This document shows, one piece after another, positions 12,665-26,700 of a stretch of DNA of 64,000 nt. Position 1 is the first letter of the stretch; each line of letters starts with the position of its first letter. The DNA is taken from the NCBI GenBank assembly GCA_000328365.1, contig KB307016.1, positions 112,279-176,278 on the forward strand, read 5' to 3'. This DNA comes from Capitella teleta (taxonomy: Eukaryota > Annelida > Polychaeta > Capitellidae). Under the pieces are notes generated by a model, which was not told where the DNA came from, ran no database searches, and saw only the letters and a program-made list of their open reading frames with translations. The position numbers and the translations under genes are program-made.

Positions 12665-15600
12665 ATGCTTGGAGTTCGCTTGCTGCTGGGTAAGACTTCA
12701 ATTTTTTTTCCCTTCCCCAAAACGAGGACTTCAGCTGCCAAATCTCTTGTTTACCGTCGAAACCCGAAATTTTAAGTAAATCTCCAATTCACTCATGATT
12801 TATCAACTTGCCCTTGTTATATCTGCTGTGAAATTTCAGTAGCCGCCATCCCTGTGCCTGTCAACCCTAGGGCCTTTTCCTTATCCCTTGACACTCTTTA
12901 ATTTACACTTTAATTTATGTAGCTGACATACTGTAGCGAGACAGGGGTCTCGGAAGTACGTAGACCTCGCCCGATTTATCTGTGCTAGGGTACGTGTAAC
13001 TTGAGTTCTCTTGTTCTCACTTCACTTCAGGGGAAAAGTAGGTCATGCTCTGACGTCATTTGCTATGCTGCAGTGGAATTAGGTTATATAAATGTATTCC
13101 AATTAGGACAAAATTATTACAGCATCTGCAAAATTTTATTGCCAGTTATCCTGTCACTCTATAATTTGTACATGGATGATATATTTCATAATATTACAGC
13201 ATATCATTAGTCCCCTTCAATCCATACAGTGACACACGATTGAATCGTCCTTAGCTGTTCAGGGAATGGAGTTTAGTTACCACTGTAACGGGATAAGTTA
13301 TGATTATATGGCTATGTCCAAAATTTGGTTGTAGCATCAATCAGATTACAAATCTGTAATAATGATTAACAAATTTTGTTGTTCTATCATGTTATGTAAT
13401 TCCGTGGCATAGTTGAAGATCAGCACAAGATAATGATGATCTTTGTGGCCTCTTATCAGTGTCAGGCTGACGGCATCAGTGCTGCGTCACCGTAGACCCC
13501 GTTAATTCGCCCTCCTCCGTTCCCAAGAAAATGGGCAGATTAACTAAAAGGTTAGATTACGTTTCAGACCACAAATACCAGTAGATGAAGATTAGATGGA
13601 TGGCCCATTCAATAACCCATGTAATGCATCAGCCATGTGCCTTAGGGAATAAAGTAGAACGTAAGAACGAAGCCAGATGAAATGAGTACTTGTAGTTCTA
13701 CAAGTAGTAAGTGGACAATGTACAGACAATTGTAATTGAAATATGGTCCTTGTGGGCTCATTTTATGCACGTGTACATTGATCAGCTCCAAGGGATTTGA
13801 ATTCCACTTGCTTCTCCACTCGCAACTTCCATCTCCATTCTCTTCTGAGCATCGCCAAACTGAGGGATCAATTAAATTGAAACCAAGCCAGGCAATTGAT
13901 GCATGTGTCGTGTCTTATGTTTGTTTACACTACGATGTTCGAAGGGTGTATTACATACAATGGTAGAGTGTAGATTTATTTTCTCTAGAATAGTGGTCAG
14001 AGGCAGATTAATGAAAAGGAAGTGTTACATAGAGGATTAACAGGGTCTGACTGTAATTCATATACTTCTGGTCATTGTTCACCTGTTCGCAGCTTCAGAG
14101 GGCTTACTCAAGAAGGAAGGACCATTGTTCAGTGCCCCATTCCCACTCTAGACTGATTTTGGGGCTTATGGATAATATTATGATGCCAGGTCCTCTATTT
14201 TCTTTGATTCTCCTCCAATCAATCGTCATTGGCGGACAATTTGTCATCTACATAAATTGGCGAAAATTCTGAATTATTTGGTTTCAAGAGTTAACTTGAG
14301 TAAGAATGACTAATTCCAGCGTCTTGCGATTAGCTCATTAGTCATAGCCCTACAACTCAATGTAATGCTTTATCGTCATTTTCTCACTCGAATCCATGAT
14401 CTAGATCAGTGGATGTTGTTAACTAGCTGCAAATATGTGAAGCAGGCCTATTTGATGGGAGAATTAAAACCACTGAATATCTACTCTTGAGGGAATTATT
14501 AATTTGCATTAAAATGGTCAATTAGGGTGTATATTTCGCGAACATTGCCTTGTGTCATTTATGTCTGTCATTGATGTTGACCTTTGAAATTTTTCAAGTT
14601 TGTGTTCAAAGTTTAAATTTGGAAGTTGAAGGAATAAAACCATGTGTTTGAGGTCATCTAAAATTCCATTGGAAGTATGTTCACCATAAAACCATATCCT
14701 CAACTGGCGCCCGTATCACCCGAACGGGTTGGGTGGAGCCGTAAAACCCCAATCACTCAATGGTAACCCATCCAAGCGAATAATATTTATTTTAATGGGG
14801 TGGTTTTTGGTTTTTATTATTCTTAAATGTTAACCATCAATTACTAGTTTTCTGGTTCACCTTGGATGTTATTAACAAGAAAGGAATGGAATAAAAGAAA
14901 GCATTCAGGTTAATTGCATAAGCTACAATTAATGTAATTAGCCTATTGTAGTGTTATAATCACTGTTTTGATACAGATTGATCGGATTAATTCAATTCAG
15001 TTTGCACAGCTGCCTCTGTGTGGCATGAAAATCCAATATTATGGCTCATAGCCATTGCAATTGATTCATATGCTGTACTAGGTATAATTCCCTAGGCAAA
15101 GCTAATTACTAGTATATGGTGGTTGAAAGCATCAGAAGTATATTATGCAATATTATATACTTGAACATATGATGCAAGAATTATTTAATACATACTGAAC
15201 ACTGCATGAAATATGAATATCGACCCACACCAAAAAGTACCTCCATCAATTTGTGATTAATTAATTAGCATGGGGTTATGTAACAAGATGGTTGTGATTG
15301 ATGTGTCATTTATCTCACTGGATAATTAAAAACTGTAAAAGTTTATACTGGTAAATATATCTAATAGTCTCTTTTGTTTATTTCAGTTGTCTGCCTTTGC
15401 AAGTCTGCTTATGCTAATGGTAAGTACTTCTATTTATAAGGTTTGTTTAACTTTTATCCACTTGTTTAGCTTTTAAACTTTTACAGAGAGGGTTCTGTTG
15501 AATCTATCCAGATCAGATTATTAACATTTAATGTCATCTAAATAATATTTTGATTTATTTTGATGTAAGAATTCACAGTAAGTAAAGTTATTTAAAACCT

Positions 15601-16903
15601 TGTCTGGATTTTCCACAGTAACCTTTAGGTTCTGCAATTCTTGAACATTACACTGGATAATATTATTATATTAGAATATAATATTAAATTGTTAATCCCT
15701 CAATATACCATAATAATTATGTGATGAAAATGAAAAACTGATGCATGTGATTAGCGATAGATTGCCTTTTATCATTCAAATAATGTAGAACTGTCAACTT
15801 GATATGGCATAAATTGTTGAATTTTTTTGTTACCAGGGATGATTACTCATACAAAAATAGACAATTAATAAGAAAATTTCTATTTTTAACCAGCTGAGAT
15901 CAGCTGCTTTCTCTTTCAACCCTTTGACCTCAATTTCTTATCTTGACCTAATTTTTATATCAGTCTGATTGCTGTGCAACTCTATCAGACTTGTTTGTTC
16001 GGTTTCAATTAAAATCTCAGTTTTTCTGTGCATTAGCCCTTCCTTGGTGCTTCCTAATAAGGAAACTGATCCCTCGCTTAATCATTATCAACTAATTAGT
16101 CTGAGCAATGGAAACTGAATTGTATATTTGTCTGGCAGGAAATATTTTGCACTAACATGACCTCTTATTCTCATAGGGGCTATAATCTATTCATTTTGAT
16201 TATTATGTAATCAGGTTATTGATTTGTTACATAATAATGATATTTTTACACCCTTGTCCACGATTCTAGATCAGTGACCTTGAACTTGTGTATAACCAAT
16301 AATTACAATTATGCACTTCACAATAACATTTTTTTTTTTTTTTTGGTGGTGGGGGGAGTTATTGTTTTCCACTTCTTGCCAGTACATATTTAACGATTTC
16401 AAGCTGACAGGTCATTGAGTGCATTCGCCGGATATGAATTATGTTACCTGTGGTGATGAAAGCATGCTATCCTGAAGACATACAGCACCTCGGTGTAATA
16501 CCTCTTCCCTTTTATTTGTTTTTAATTATGCTCTCTTTGCTACTCGTTGCCAAAATTCCTGCCTCCGGGCTGTTGTCTGTTCTCAATGATTTATTCATCC
16601 CCAGTCGATGATGGATTCCTTCCCCAGCTCGTGCATAATCATAACGCATCGAGGGTGCGTTATGATTGGCTTCATTTCTTGCATCTTTGCCTCCCACCCG
16701 CCCCCCTCTCCGCTGCTCTGGTGATAATCATTGTGCGGTTGACTCCTTAATCGCTTCGTGTCTCGCCGTTTACAGTCGAACTTTGCGTCTGCGGTACTTT
16801 TGCGGGAGTACAGACTGATACGAAGCGACGAATATTCGCTTTTGTCTGTTTACATGAAGTTATAACGGAAATCAATGAATACAAACACACACAAATAATT
16901 ATA

Positions 16904-16935
<32 letters not shown>

Positions 16936-18328
16936 GGTGGGGGTAGTAGACTCTAAACCAAGCCACACCGATCGATTGTGTCTGGGTTTATATAAGTCCT
17001 CTACCAGACAGACGTACGTGTTTACTTTTATTGTGAATCTACGGAAATAGTACTTTTAAAAAGGTCATTCAGTACTGGCTATGACCTAGATTCGCTCCCC
17101 ACGATGCTTTTCCCTGAAGCCCCTTCTATCGTCGCAGACATAATAATGCTTAGCTCTGACATCACAGGCTTCCTGAGCGGCGTCAACTCTCGTCGCCTCT
17201 GTCCGTTGCTTGCTCTCTCCACCGGGGCATTTCGCGACAGACAGCCGGTGCGTCTAGACAGGTCAGCTCCCGGGGAAAGATGCCTTGTCTGTTGCCCGCC
17301 AACACCCGTTTCGTCGCTGCCAGCGGGGTGAAATCGGGTGAACGTATCTCAAGCCCGCCCCCCCGCTAGTAAAGCGCGCTGAATTATGCAGCGCTTGGAA
17401 GACACCAATACGGCTTCCACGCACGTGCCCGGCTCATGAATATTTATGAGGATTTTTTTCGTTTTTTTCTTCGCACTGTCTCGCATTCTTTGCCATTTTC
17501 AACCAGTTTATTGTCGCATGAAAGTTTTCATTATTTATTTTCACTGGTTTTTAATTCGTGTTCTCCTTTCGAAACGTTCGCGTGTGTGCCTCTCCATTTA
17601 TTTTCCGTCACACCCGTTCATGACAAATCATCACTTGTGCGTCTCTCACCCCTTGGCTGATGTCAAGGCCACGCTATTACCGTATTACGTAACTCCCCAC
17701 CTGCTCTCGTCTGCGCGCCAACATTACCAGACATACTGGTTGCATTTACTTGGATTGTGTTAAGTTAAATAACCCACAAGTACCACTAGTACCTGCACTT
17801 GAAACCCATATATTTATAATTCGTCAAATCTAATGCTTAGGTTCTTGGTCCAAAATAAATAAACTACATGTAATTACGCCTTCTCACTGTGTACCAGGAT
17901 GTTCTAGCCCACTTAATTAATAATAAACTAATACTGGTCTCACCTTAATGACCACGTCACTTGGCCCATTTAGAGCATGCAGTCTTACGGCTTAGTCGAT
18001 GGTTGTATGTCTTCCAATGGGAATGTTCGCCTGTTCTTGAAGGTCTTAATTAAGGCTTGGGGGCTGTGAGTCTACAGAATCCGGGAGGTTTTGACAACCT
18101 GCTGCCGGAATAGGGTTTCTGTTGGCCTAACTAGAAGACGGGGTTGGTTTGTTTTTTTTGGCAACCCTTATTATTCTGTAACATTTGTTGTATCAGTATG
18201 TAGTTGTAACTCGATGCTCAAATAATTATCTCTTTGTGGTGTAATATTAGCGGTACATTAATGAGGATCATGGCTGTATATTATTTCCAATATGCTGGCC
18301 ATCCTACTTCATCTTCGAGATTAGTTTG

Positions 18329-18360
<32 letters not shown>

Positions 18361-20684
18361 TTTTCTCGTCGGCTATTTTTAGCTCTCTTTGGCGCTTGGC
18401 TGAAATTATTCGCATCTTTCCAACGGAGGAAAAAAACATTTTTCTTTTTTTTTTTTTTTTTTTTTTCGTTTCTGCTTCGTTGCGATTATGTTGCCGATGT
18501 TGTATTCATCGCGTTTAGTTGACATATTGTTCGCATTCAGACGGATGCTTCAGGGTCGAGTTTTTTGTCTGTTTTATCATAACTCATCAATTTTACTGGC
18601 ATATTTTTAATAATTTGAATTCTCTGATAATGGGAGTGGATATAAAAATTTCGTGTCTTCCCTCTATTAGTTAATTAAAACTTGGTCTGGATTTTCCATA
18701 ATAAACCTTATCTACTTCAATTCTCATTATTATGTTAAACTGGATTTATAATAATAATATATAGAACGCCTCTGTTCTCCAGATGGTTTGCGAATAACTT
18801 TTGAGGTTATAAAAAAACTTGTAATTCAATTTGGATGTTTTTGTGACCGAATTGAATATACTTGTATTAATTCTTTTGTATTAATTCTTTTGCATTTCTC
18901 CACACCTTGAGTGAAATAAACAACGATTCTAAAAAGCATTAATTAACTAATTATCATTTATATTGTTAATTTCTCATAATTTTTCTCTCTTTCTTTACAG
19001 TGTGCAGTAATTCGGTCGAGCGGTCAATTCTAAGCCAGCCTCGTTGGTCACCCGTGAGCATCAACAGCTCCACTCTGCTGCGTCGTGGCGTCACTGAGTC
19101 GTGTCATCTGACCATCCTGTCGTCATCTTCGTACATCTCACTCAACATCTCTCATCTGTTTGGTTTCCAATCTGCGCAATCCTCCCCCTGTCTGCCTCGG
19201 ATTGAGATCCAGGAGAAGCTATCCGGACGCCTCCTCAGCAAGGATTGTCAGCAGAGCGATGTCCAGGTGGAGGTCGAAGGTCGCGAGGTGCAAGTGAGGT
19301 TCCAGTTTGGACATCTAAAAGCGGCTGGATTCACTCTCCATTATAGCTTTAAAGATGAACGTTACATGTACACTGGTGGGTCATCGTCCGCCATACAGTC
19401 GCACCTCGTTCATCCGGCTTCGTGTGTTTGATTTGCATGCGTACCAAGGAGGCCGGATTAACCAGGTGTGACTGTACGTAATTATGTTTTATTTTATTAA
19501 TGCTTCCATCTGATCTCTTAGGAGGTCTAGCGGCAGCAGTTCTTAGATAGTTTTGAGTTACGAGGATATTTCCTTGTTTATCAGTATTTTTATAATAATT
19601 ACCTGTTTTAGGTTTATCAGTGAAGAATTTTCTTAAGTTTCTAATTTTAAAAATTAGAAACTTATCAATTCAGTGTGGCAATCGAACCCCGGTCTCTAAG
19701 GGTACCAAGCCTCAAAGCACTCGTCCAATTTTGCCGGTTACTTCTTGCTTAATGAGATCGGATTTTAAAGGGCTAGTGTTACCATGGTACATGCTAAGCA
19801 TAATGAGGATCTACACAATAAAAGTAAATATTCCGTGTGAAGAAAAAAAAAAAAAAAAAAAGTTCTTGCGGTAAAAGTGTTGCTATTTTAGGCATTTTGA
19901 AGCAAGCACGTCATCTGTGGTACGACCTGCTTGCAAATCCATATCTTTCCCTGCATGAGGGAGCTAACTTTTGATTACAAACAGGGTTTTCGGCAAAAGC
20001 GCTGGCTTAATCCAGAAAAAATAAATAAATCCGTATATAGTTGAAGAAGCCTCTTATCATGTATTTCTGGCCTTTTACCTGGTCATTTTATGGCGAATAT
20101 TCCCAGAAATATCGCATTAATAAGGTCACCTCACAGCGCGCAGTCGTCGCTCAGCGCTGCTTGTTATCGCAAAAGATTTCCGAATACATGTAAGTCAGTG
20201 GATTTTAACTATGTTCTTCATAATTCTTCAGACACGACTTTCTTTTTCGTCAATATAAAACTAAACAGTGTTCTTGGTTAGCGATTTCTTCAACGCATTT
20301 CGATGATTTCCACGTATTTCACTACAGTAAAACCTCTAGTCAGTGACCACCTGCCCCGAGCGACCACCCTTAACTCCGCCTCACTTTAACATGCAAGTGA
20401 CCCTGCATTTAGCGACCACCTGTACAACGCGACCAGCGACCGGTCATTATCGGTGCCGATTGTCACTTGACCGGGCACTTGTTGGGCATTCATGCATTTT
20501 CACGGATTGTCTTCTCGAGTCGAATCAAGCTCCGCTTCGTCTCCACTTGAAGATTCTGTGCGCTGCTTTTGTGAGTGACAAGAGAGCATTTTCGAACAAT
20601 TCGGTCATCTATGAATAATATTCCAGACAAATTAAAATACGAATTTCCTGTTCAGGCAGAATAGCTTGAAACGAGATGAGTGCG

Positions 20685-20728
<44 letters not shown>

Positions 20729-23700
20729 GACTGTTGAAAGATCTGCTCACTCGACGGCTCCCATTGTTAACAATAGGAGAATTACTTTTATGACATCACG
20801 ACGGTATGAAATTCAACACGAGGAGAAAGCGAGATTTTAAACCTCTCAAATTCGATGCATGAAGGAATTAGCCCACAGCAAGCGTAATTGTCTAACAATA
20901 TGTCAGTCCAAAGGTGTTTTTTCCAAAGGTCTTTTGCGATGCATCCTCTATCAGCTGTTAGTAGTTCAAAACAATCAGAGGTCCTCTCAAAGCGATTGCG
21001 TAACGCTTTGATAAGAGCGAGCGATGGTCGCGATGATAAGAACATGAAAGAATAATTGTCTTTAATGACGAGAACAAAGCAGCTGAAAGATGCCTCGATC
21101 CGCCACGTGTCACTCTTTCACGCGCACAGGAAGCCCTCGCCGACATTCAAACTTCGCTCGAAACGCACACCGCCTTCTGCTCAGGGCTCTAATCGACATG
21201 ACTGACGATTTCGACGCAATTTTAACACAAGAGAGGGCCAAAGCATTTTGAAAGCAGGCAACTCATTGAGATACCCTGCATGATAGTGTATAGTTATTTA
21301 CATCCCTGCATTAGGGCATCACTTCGTTTATTAGTAATTCCTTTGTACATGCATGTACGGGTTACTTGAATTGTAGTATACATGTGGAAGCGTTATGTCT
21401 TTTTTTTTACCTATCATAACGCACTGTTATGAGCTGGCTCAAGATGCACCCTGTATTCAGCGACCGTTTGAAATCGGTCTCCAAAGTGGTCGTTATAGAC
21501 AGGTTTTACTGTATATCGTTGCTGCCGATGCTGAGTGCCTCGCCCTGACTCTCTTCTCCGCGGCAGCTCTGATCGCCAACACTGTCACTTCTCTGAGTTC
21601 TCTCTCCTTCGTTATCGCTGACACCAGGTTCAAATCTGTATGGTTAGATTACCAGAAGATCGGCCCCACTATATCCGTGTTTATCCCCACTCATTAATTT
21701 TTCGATATACGCATCTATCCATATATGACCATATGTATTATGTAGAGTGGACTGCTGTCGCGCAGATTTCTCGGCATGCAAAAAAACTATGCTGTCGCTG
21801 TGAGAAAAAAGTTTGCGTACCACCGGTGACGTCATGATGAGCTCATGAATATTTATGAGCCCGCATTATGACGTCGTTTACGCTGGGTCGCGTGCACGCA
21901 CAGGTGTCGGAATGGCGAGAGTTGAAATATGAGGCGTCATGTAATAAGTTGGAGGTAAAAAATTGGAACGAAATGATGATGGTGACGCTACCTGTTTTAA
22001 GCCCACCCGTCTTCAAACTGTGACGAAATCGTGCCAGACTCCACAGCTAATAAGATAATCAAAACAATTTAACAATAGTATCACCATTCAGCCCAATAAT
22101 CGATAACAAAATAAGCCTAATTATTAATCCTGTACATCGGATGCTTCAATCAACGCGATTCATTTGGTCTTCTGGAGTAAGACTATAATTATCCGTGGTT
22201 TTTTTTGTTTGTTTTTTTTTTCTTTTTTTTTTTCTTTTTGTTTTTTCTTTTTTGGAAAAAAAAATCTATATGTCGCTTTGTCTGTTTGTCCGTCTGTACC
22301 GATATTTCTTGTTTTTTTATCCGTGTTTTTTATTTTTATTTTTTTGTTGTTTGTTTTTTGTTTTTGTTTTTCTGTTTGTTTGTTTGTTGGGTTTTTTTTT
22401 TTTTTTTTTTTTTTTCAGCATAATTAAATACATGATTTGCTTTCTCCCGTACAGAGGGCGCCCAGCATGCTGTCTCGGCCAGCGAGCGCATCTTGGAGGC
22501 GTCGGTCGTGTCAATTGTGGTCTTGTTGACCTTGGTCATTGTGATAGCGGTCGTCTTCTATTACTGCATCTCCCTACGCAGAGGCGGCGTCTGTTCCTCT
22601 TCCTCTTCCCTCTCGCCCTCATCCTCATCATCCAGGCACCGCAGTGGACCCACTTCATCTACCGAGGTAATCATGCATCATTTATATTACTCTTATATCT
22701 ATGGCTCCGCTTAAAACTGGTCTCCATATAATTATCAATGCAATAAACTCATGCGTGACTTTCCATAGAGTAGGTTCTACTGTATTTGTAAACTATATTA
22801 TTTCGTTTTCATTATTAAATTGATAATTTCATAATGTCTGCAGTCCATTGTCAATCGTTCATAGTTACTGAACAATATGTGATTATTACCGCTATGTGAT
22901 CTATTGTTAAGAGGTCGGACGATTGGGTACTGATGATATTGGTATTCCATTTTACCGAAGCGTGCGTGTACTTGACTATTCGTGTGTCTGGATGTCGGAG
23001 TAAACTGCTTGCATTGCGTAATCTTCCGATAGTTCATTCAACTTTTATTTCCCCGACTGTGGCGGCGGGTGAGACGGAGTTGAATCAATTTTCATTTTTT
23101 CCTTTATGTTTGGGGCCAAAGAACTTTCGCTGAACTTCTTCTGGCGGCTTAATGAAAATAATGAAAAGGTCTCGCGCCCCTACCCCCCCCCCCCCCCACC
23201 GGTTTATATTTTTGCAGACTTTTTTTATTTTATTTTTTATTATTAAGTAAAACCGGATCTTTTAAACAGAGATTATCTTATAGCTGAAATATTTATTAGA
23301 ACAGTTCGTCGTCAATGTTAAAATTGAATGTATTGCTAATGTCAAGGATATATTTTTATTTTCAATCTATGCCAGCAGTACGTTCAGCTCTGTTTGTTTT
23401 TTTTGTTTTTTTTTTCATTTGGGAGATAGTGTCGCGATAATTGGGCTCTACTGTTGCCTTGCAGACGAAACAATGGAGTACTTCTGCTGCAGCACCAGGG
23501 AATGCATTGTTATTGTCAATCGGCGTCTCCTCCTCGCTGCTCCTCCCCGACCCTCAATCTTCCCCACAACCCTGTTTTCGCGTAGCACGAAGGGTCAGTC
23601 GGTCTGGCGGCCTTCTTTGCCAACAGTCGCCCCCAGATAGCTGCAGCTGACTCGAGGGGGGAGTCCGACAGATTTGTGCGTGCAAGTAGAATTTTATTGG

Positions 23701-26700
23701 CCTAGGTATCAAGGTCTCAACTAAGTATTTATTGAGACCGGGGGGGGGTGTTTTATTATCCTTATCATTAATTTATTGTGCACTGCAGTATGCATATCAT
23801 TAATTTATTGTGCATCGCAGTATGCATATCATTATTGGAACAAACAAAATCTTAGTACCAGTATTGGTAATTTAATAATTAGGATATTTATGTAAAATTG
23901 CCTGATTGATTCATAATAATTGCTATTATGAGACATGATATCATAAAAAGTATACTGCAAGCAATTGTATGTAATGCTGGTACATGAAACAACTGCCCGC
24001 GTGAATTATGGCCAAGTGTGCGGTGTCCTTAGCTTCACTCGCATCTAGATTGGTTGATAGGCAAGTGAGCGGCCCATTCGCTACCATGGCTCGCATCCGT
24101 CAGCCAGATGTACAAACGGTGCCGTTGCATAACTCATTGCGTAATCGTTCCTTCCTTGCTTCAGAAATCAGGTCATTGAATGACGGATTTCGTAATGGCA
24201 TTCATTCGTTCATTAACATTGCATAGAATACTTCAAGGTTGAATAATAATAACTACTTTATTAACGGGGGATCGCATATAGATCATAGCATTCTTTTGTA
24301 ACAATTGTTGAGATACAGACTGATATGTTCAAACCGAGTAGGCGCCCGACAAAGGACAATATTATGTTGGGTTTTCGTCAATATCAGTCTGGTATTATTA
24401 ATTTTGGTCTCGCTCTGTCTGGTTCATCTCTCCATCTCTCCGCGGTTCGCGCTGTCAGTCTATGTCTCCATGGCAACGCATGGAGACGCAGTGGCTGAAG
24501 TCGGAAGTCGGACTAATTATGACTCCTGCATGGCTCAAAATGCGATGTTCTATCATTCCTTCTTCAGCAACAGACAGAAAACATTTTTATTATTCTCGGC
24601 CATGTGCGTGCACAGTGTGTGTACTGTGTACACTATTACGCACATTGACGCGTGTGCTACGAAACCCGACTTTGACTTCATGGTTTGAACTAAATGCCCT
24701 GAAATTGACCCCGCGTCAATGCGGTCTTGATTGGAATAAAACCCTCGATGTTATATCCATTTACAACAGACTAATCGATACCAGGCGTTACTGACCGCTA
24801 GATCGCGGTAAACCGGGTTGCACTGTACCACCGCAGACGGCTGTGCGTGCCTGTCTGCGGTGTGCGTGACTTGTGCGTGCTCCGAGCTGAAAAAGCTCTG
24901 TGCGCTGACTTTGGGCCGCATTTTCGCCCTGTCTACCGCCAGCGCCGATGGTATTCGGCTTCTAAGCACGGATATTCATCCCGGATACCCACGGATAATG
25001 CTCGGACCGAGTGGAGCTGTATGTTGTGATGAGCGCTAGCAGACTATTGCTTGCCTTGAAAGAATGTCTTCGGTCTGCGTCTCCTCCTTTAGACTGTACC
25101 ACTGCTCCGGACTCCATGGGCGTCTGTGATCATCCACACAGGGCTGAGGAGGCCCTCCTCGCCGATCCTCCGCCGCCGCCTCCTCCTCCTCCCTATGAGA
25201 ACTTCTTCTGTGATACAAAGGGTCCGGATGTCCCTCGCAAACATTCCAGTCTAATCCCGGCGCCTCCTGCCTCCTACTTGGATAGCAAGGGACCTCGAGA
25301 CAGAGTCCCTCGCCGGACGTCCTCCGTTTGTGCGTGCCAGGCGAGGACCAACCGAAGGCCGACTGGGTCGTCGTCCTCAACTTGTAGTGCAAAACATCTT
25401 TCTCTTAGTCCTCGACAACAAAAGCCATTGGTATGTCCTCAATCTGTCAGTCTGAGTAACCTCTTTCATCTGATGATCTGTTTAAACTTTATTCATCCCA
25501 AGGCAATTCATGCTTTACTTTCAGTCTTTTTATCAGTTTTGGGGGTTTTTTTTTGTTTTTTTTTTTTTTTTCTGTCATGGATATAATTATGCTAAGTATG
25601 GTTATTGGAATCTCACTATTCACTTAATATTTAAATTGTGCTGTGATGTTACATACACGATGAGCCTCTTTCATGACATGTATTACATCGACTTACATGA
25701 TCATTGTGCACGGAGCCGTAAAGCCATGACCGAGCACCGTTGACCCCGCACAGTGCTCTTGTGATATTTCACATAACGCGAGTTCAATCATCGTTCGTAT
25801 CGTGTTATATTGATAACATCATTGTCAGCAAGTCAACTGTCGGTCAATGTGTTCTCAAAGCAGCATTAATGAGCATGCTTACAAATGTATTATATAATAT
25901 CGAGCTCTCCAGACAACAAGTCTAATCAGCTGTTTCGGGCTGTGTGCATCTCGCACTCTTGACATGGATACTGATTATAATTGACTCGCAGATGCAGAGA
26001 TAGTATTATGTCTATCAAAACTTGAACTTTAGTTAAGATTCGAGGGTCATTTATTACATCAGCGCCACTCTCCTTGTCCTCAGCTTATCTGATATTATCT
26101 ACATTATCTTAAGCTGAATTCATCAGCAATCGATCCACTGCATCAAGCACGTTTCGCCATGCCTCGCGACGACGTCTCCATGTATGCTAACCTTTTCTCT
26201 GCGTGTTGCTGGCTATTTAGCACGGATGCGGAACTTGGTTATGTGAAGTAAGAAATACCAGTAGGAGTAGACTGTCTCATAGTCCACTTAGTCTGTCGCA
26301 TTGACAAGCAGACTGTCTATTTTTAGACTGTCTGATCTTGAATTCATGATCAATTATTGACTAAGGATCCTGGTTTATTCAATGATAGGAAAGGGGGGGG
26401 GCGTCCGAATGTTATCTGCACTCTTTTCTTTGTCGTTGCCAGTCAACGGATTTATTGATAAATAGGAATATATTTCTTTTATCATGCATGATAATGGAAA
26501 AAAATGACTGGAAATGGCTAATTATATATGCCAGGACCAATTACGTCATTGAACATGGGGTGAGGCGGGGGAGGGGGGAGTCCTAAGGAAACTCATTCTT
26601 TTTATGTATTATTACTTAATTTTGATTGTGGTGTTTTATTCATTGCCTTTGCATGTCTATGGTATACATGCATTTCAATGGACGCAATAACGAGACGACC

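Larger units (their letters stand above)
15420..19000 (+). other. CUB-gene intron 2
   Basis: No gene seen. It holds an inverted pair of the TCATAACGCA motif (16637-16667), a CTCATGAATATTTATGAG word at 17433-17450 and several T tracts (16331-16344, 16911-16935, 18339-18364, 18446-18466). The 16.6-17.5 kb part is less AT-rich and could be a second regulatory module or promoter. Confidence 0.5.
19376..22454 (+). other. CUB-gene intron 3, rich in small transposons
   Basis: This intron carries a 79-bp MITE, a SINE-like patch, a 1.19-kb pogo-like element, one TCATAACGCAC site and a CRE/palindrome block. T-rich low complexity covers about 22200-22425. No gene is hidden in it. Confidence 0.65.

Noticed and set aside
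13226-14057. Possible further TACAGT...ACTGTA element
   Set aside because: The end repeats match poorly beyond six bases, so it is not supported.
22164-22731. Long open frames rich in Phe/Leu (up to 178 codons)
   Set aside because: They come from T-rich low-complexity DNA running into the TM exon of the CUB gene. Only 22455-22666 in the spliced frame is supported.
24305-24794. Overlapping frames of 110-127 codons in CUB intron 4
   Set aside because: Two unrelated frames over the same DNA, no family resemblance, no matching splice phases.
25036-25392. 118-codon minus-strand frame
   Set aside because: Shadow of the proline-rich CUB-gene exon.
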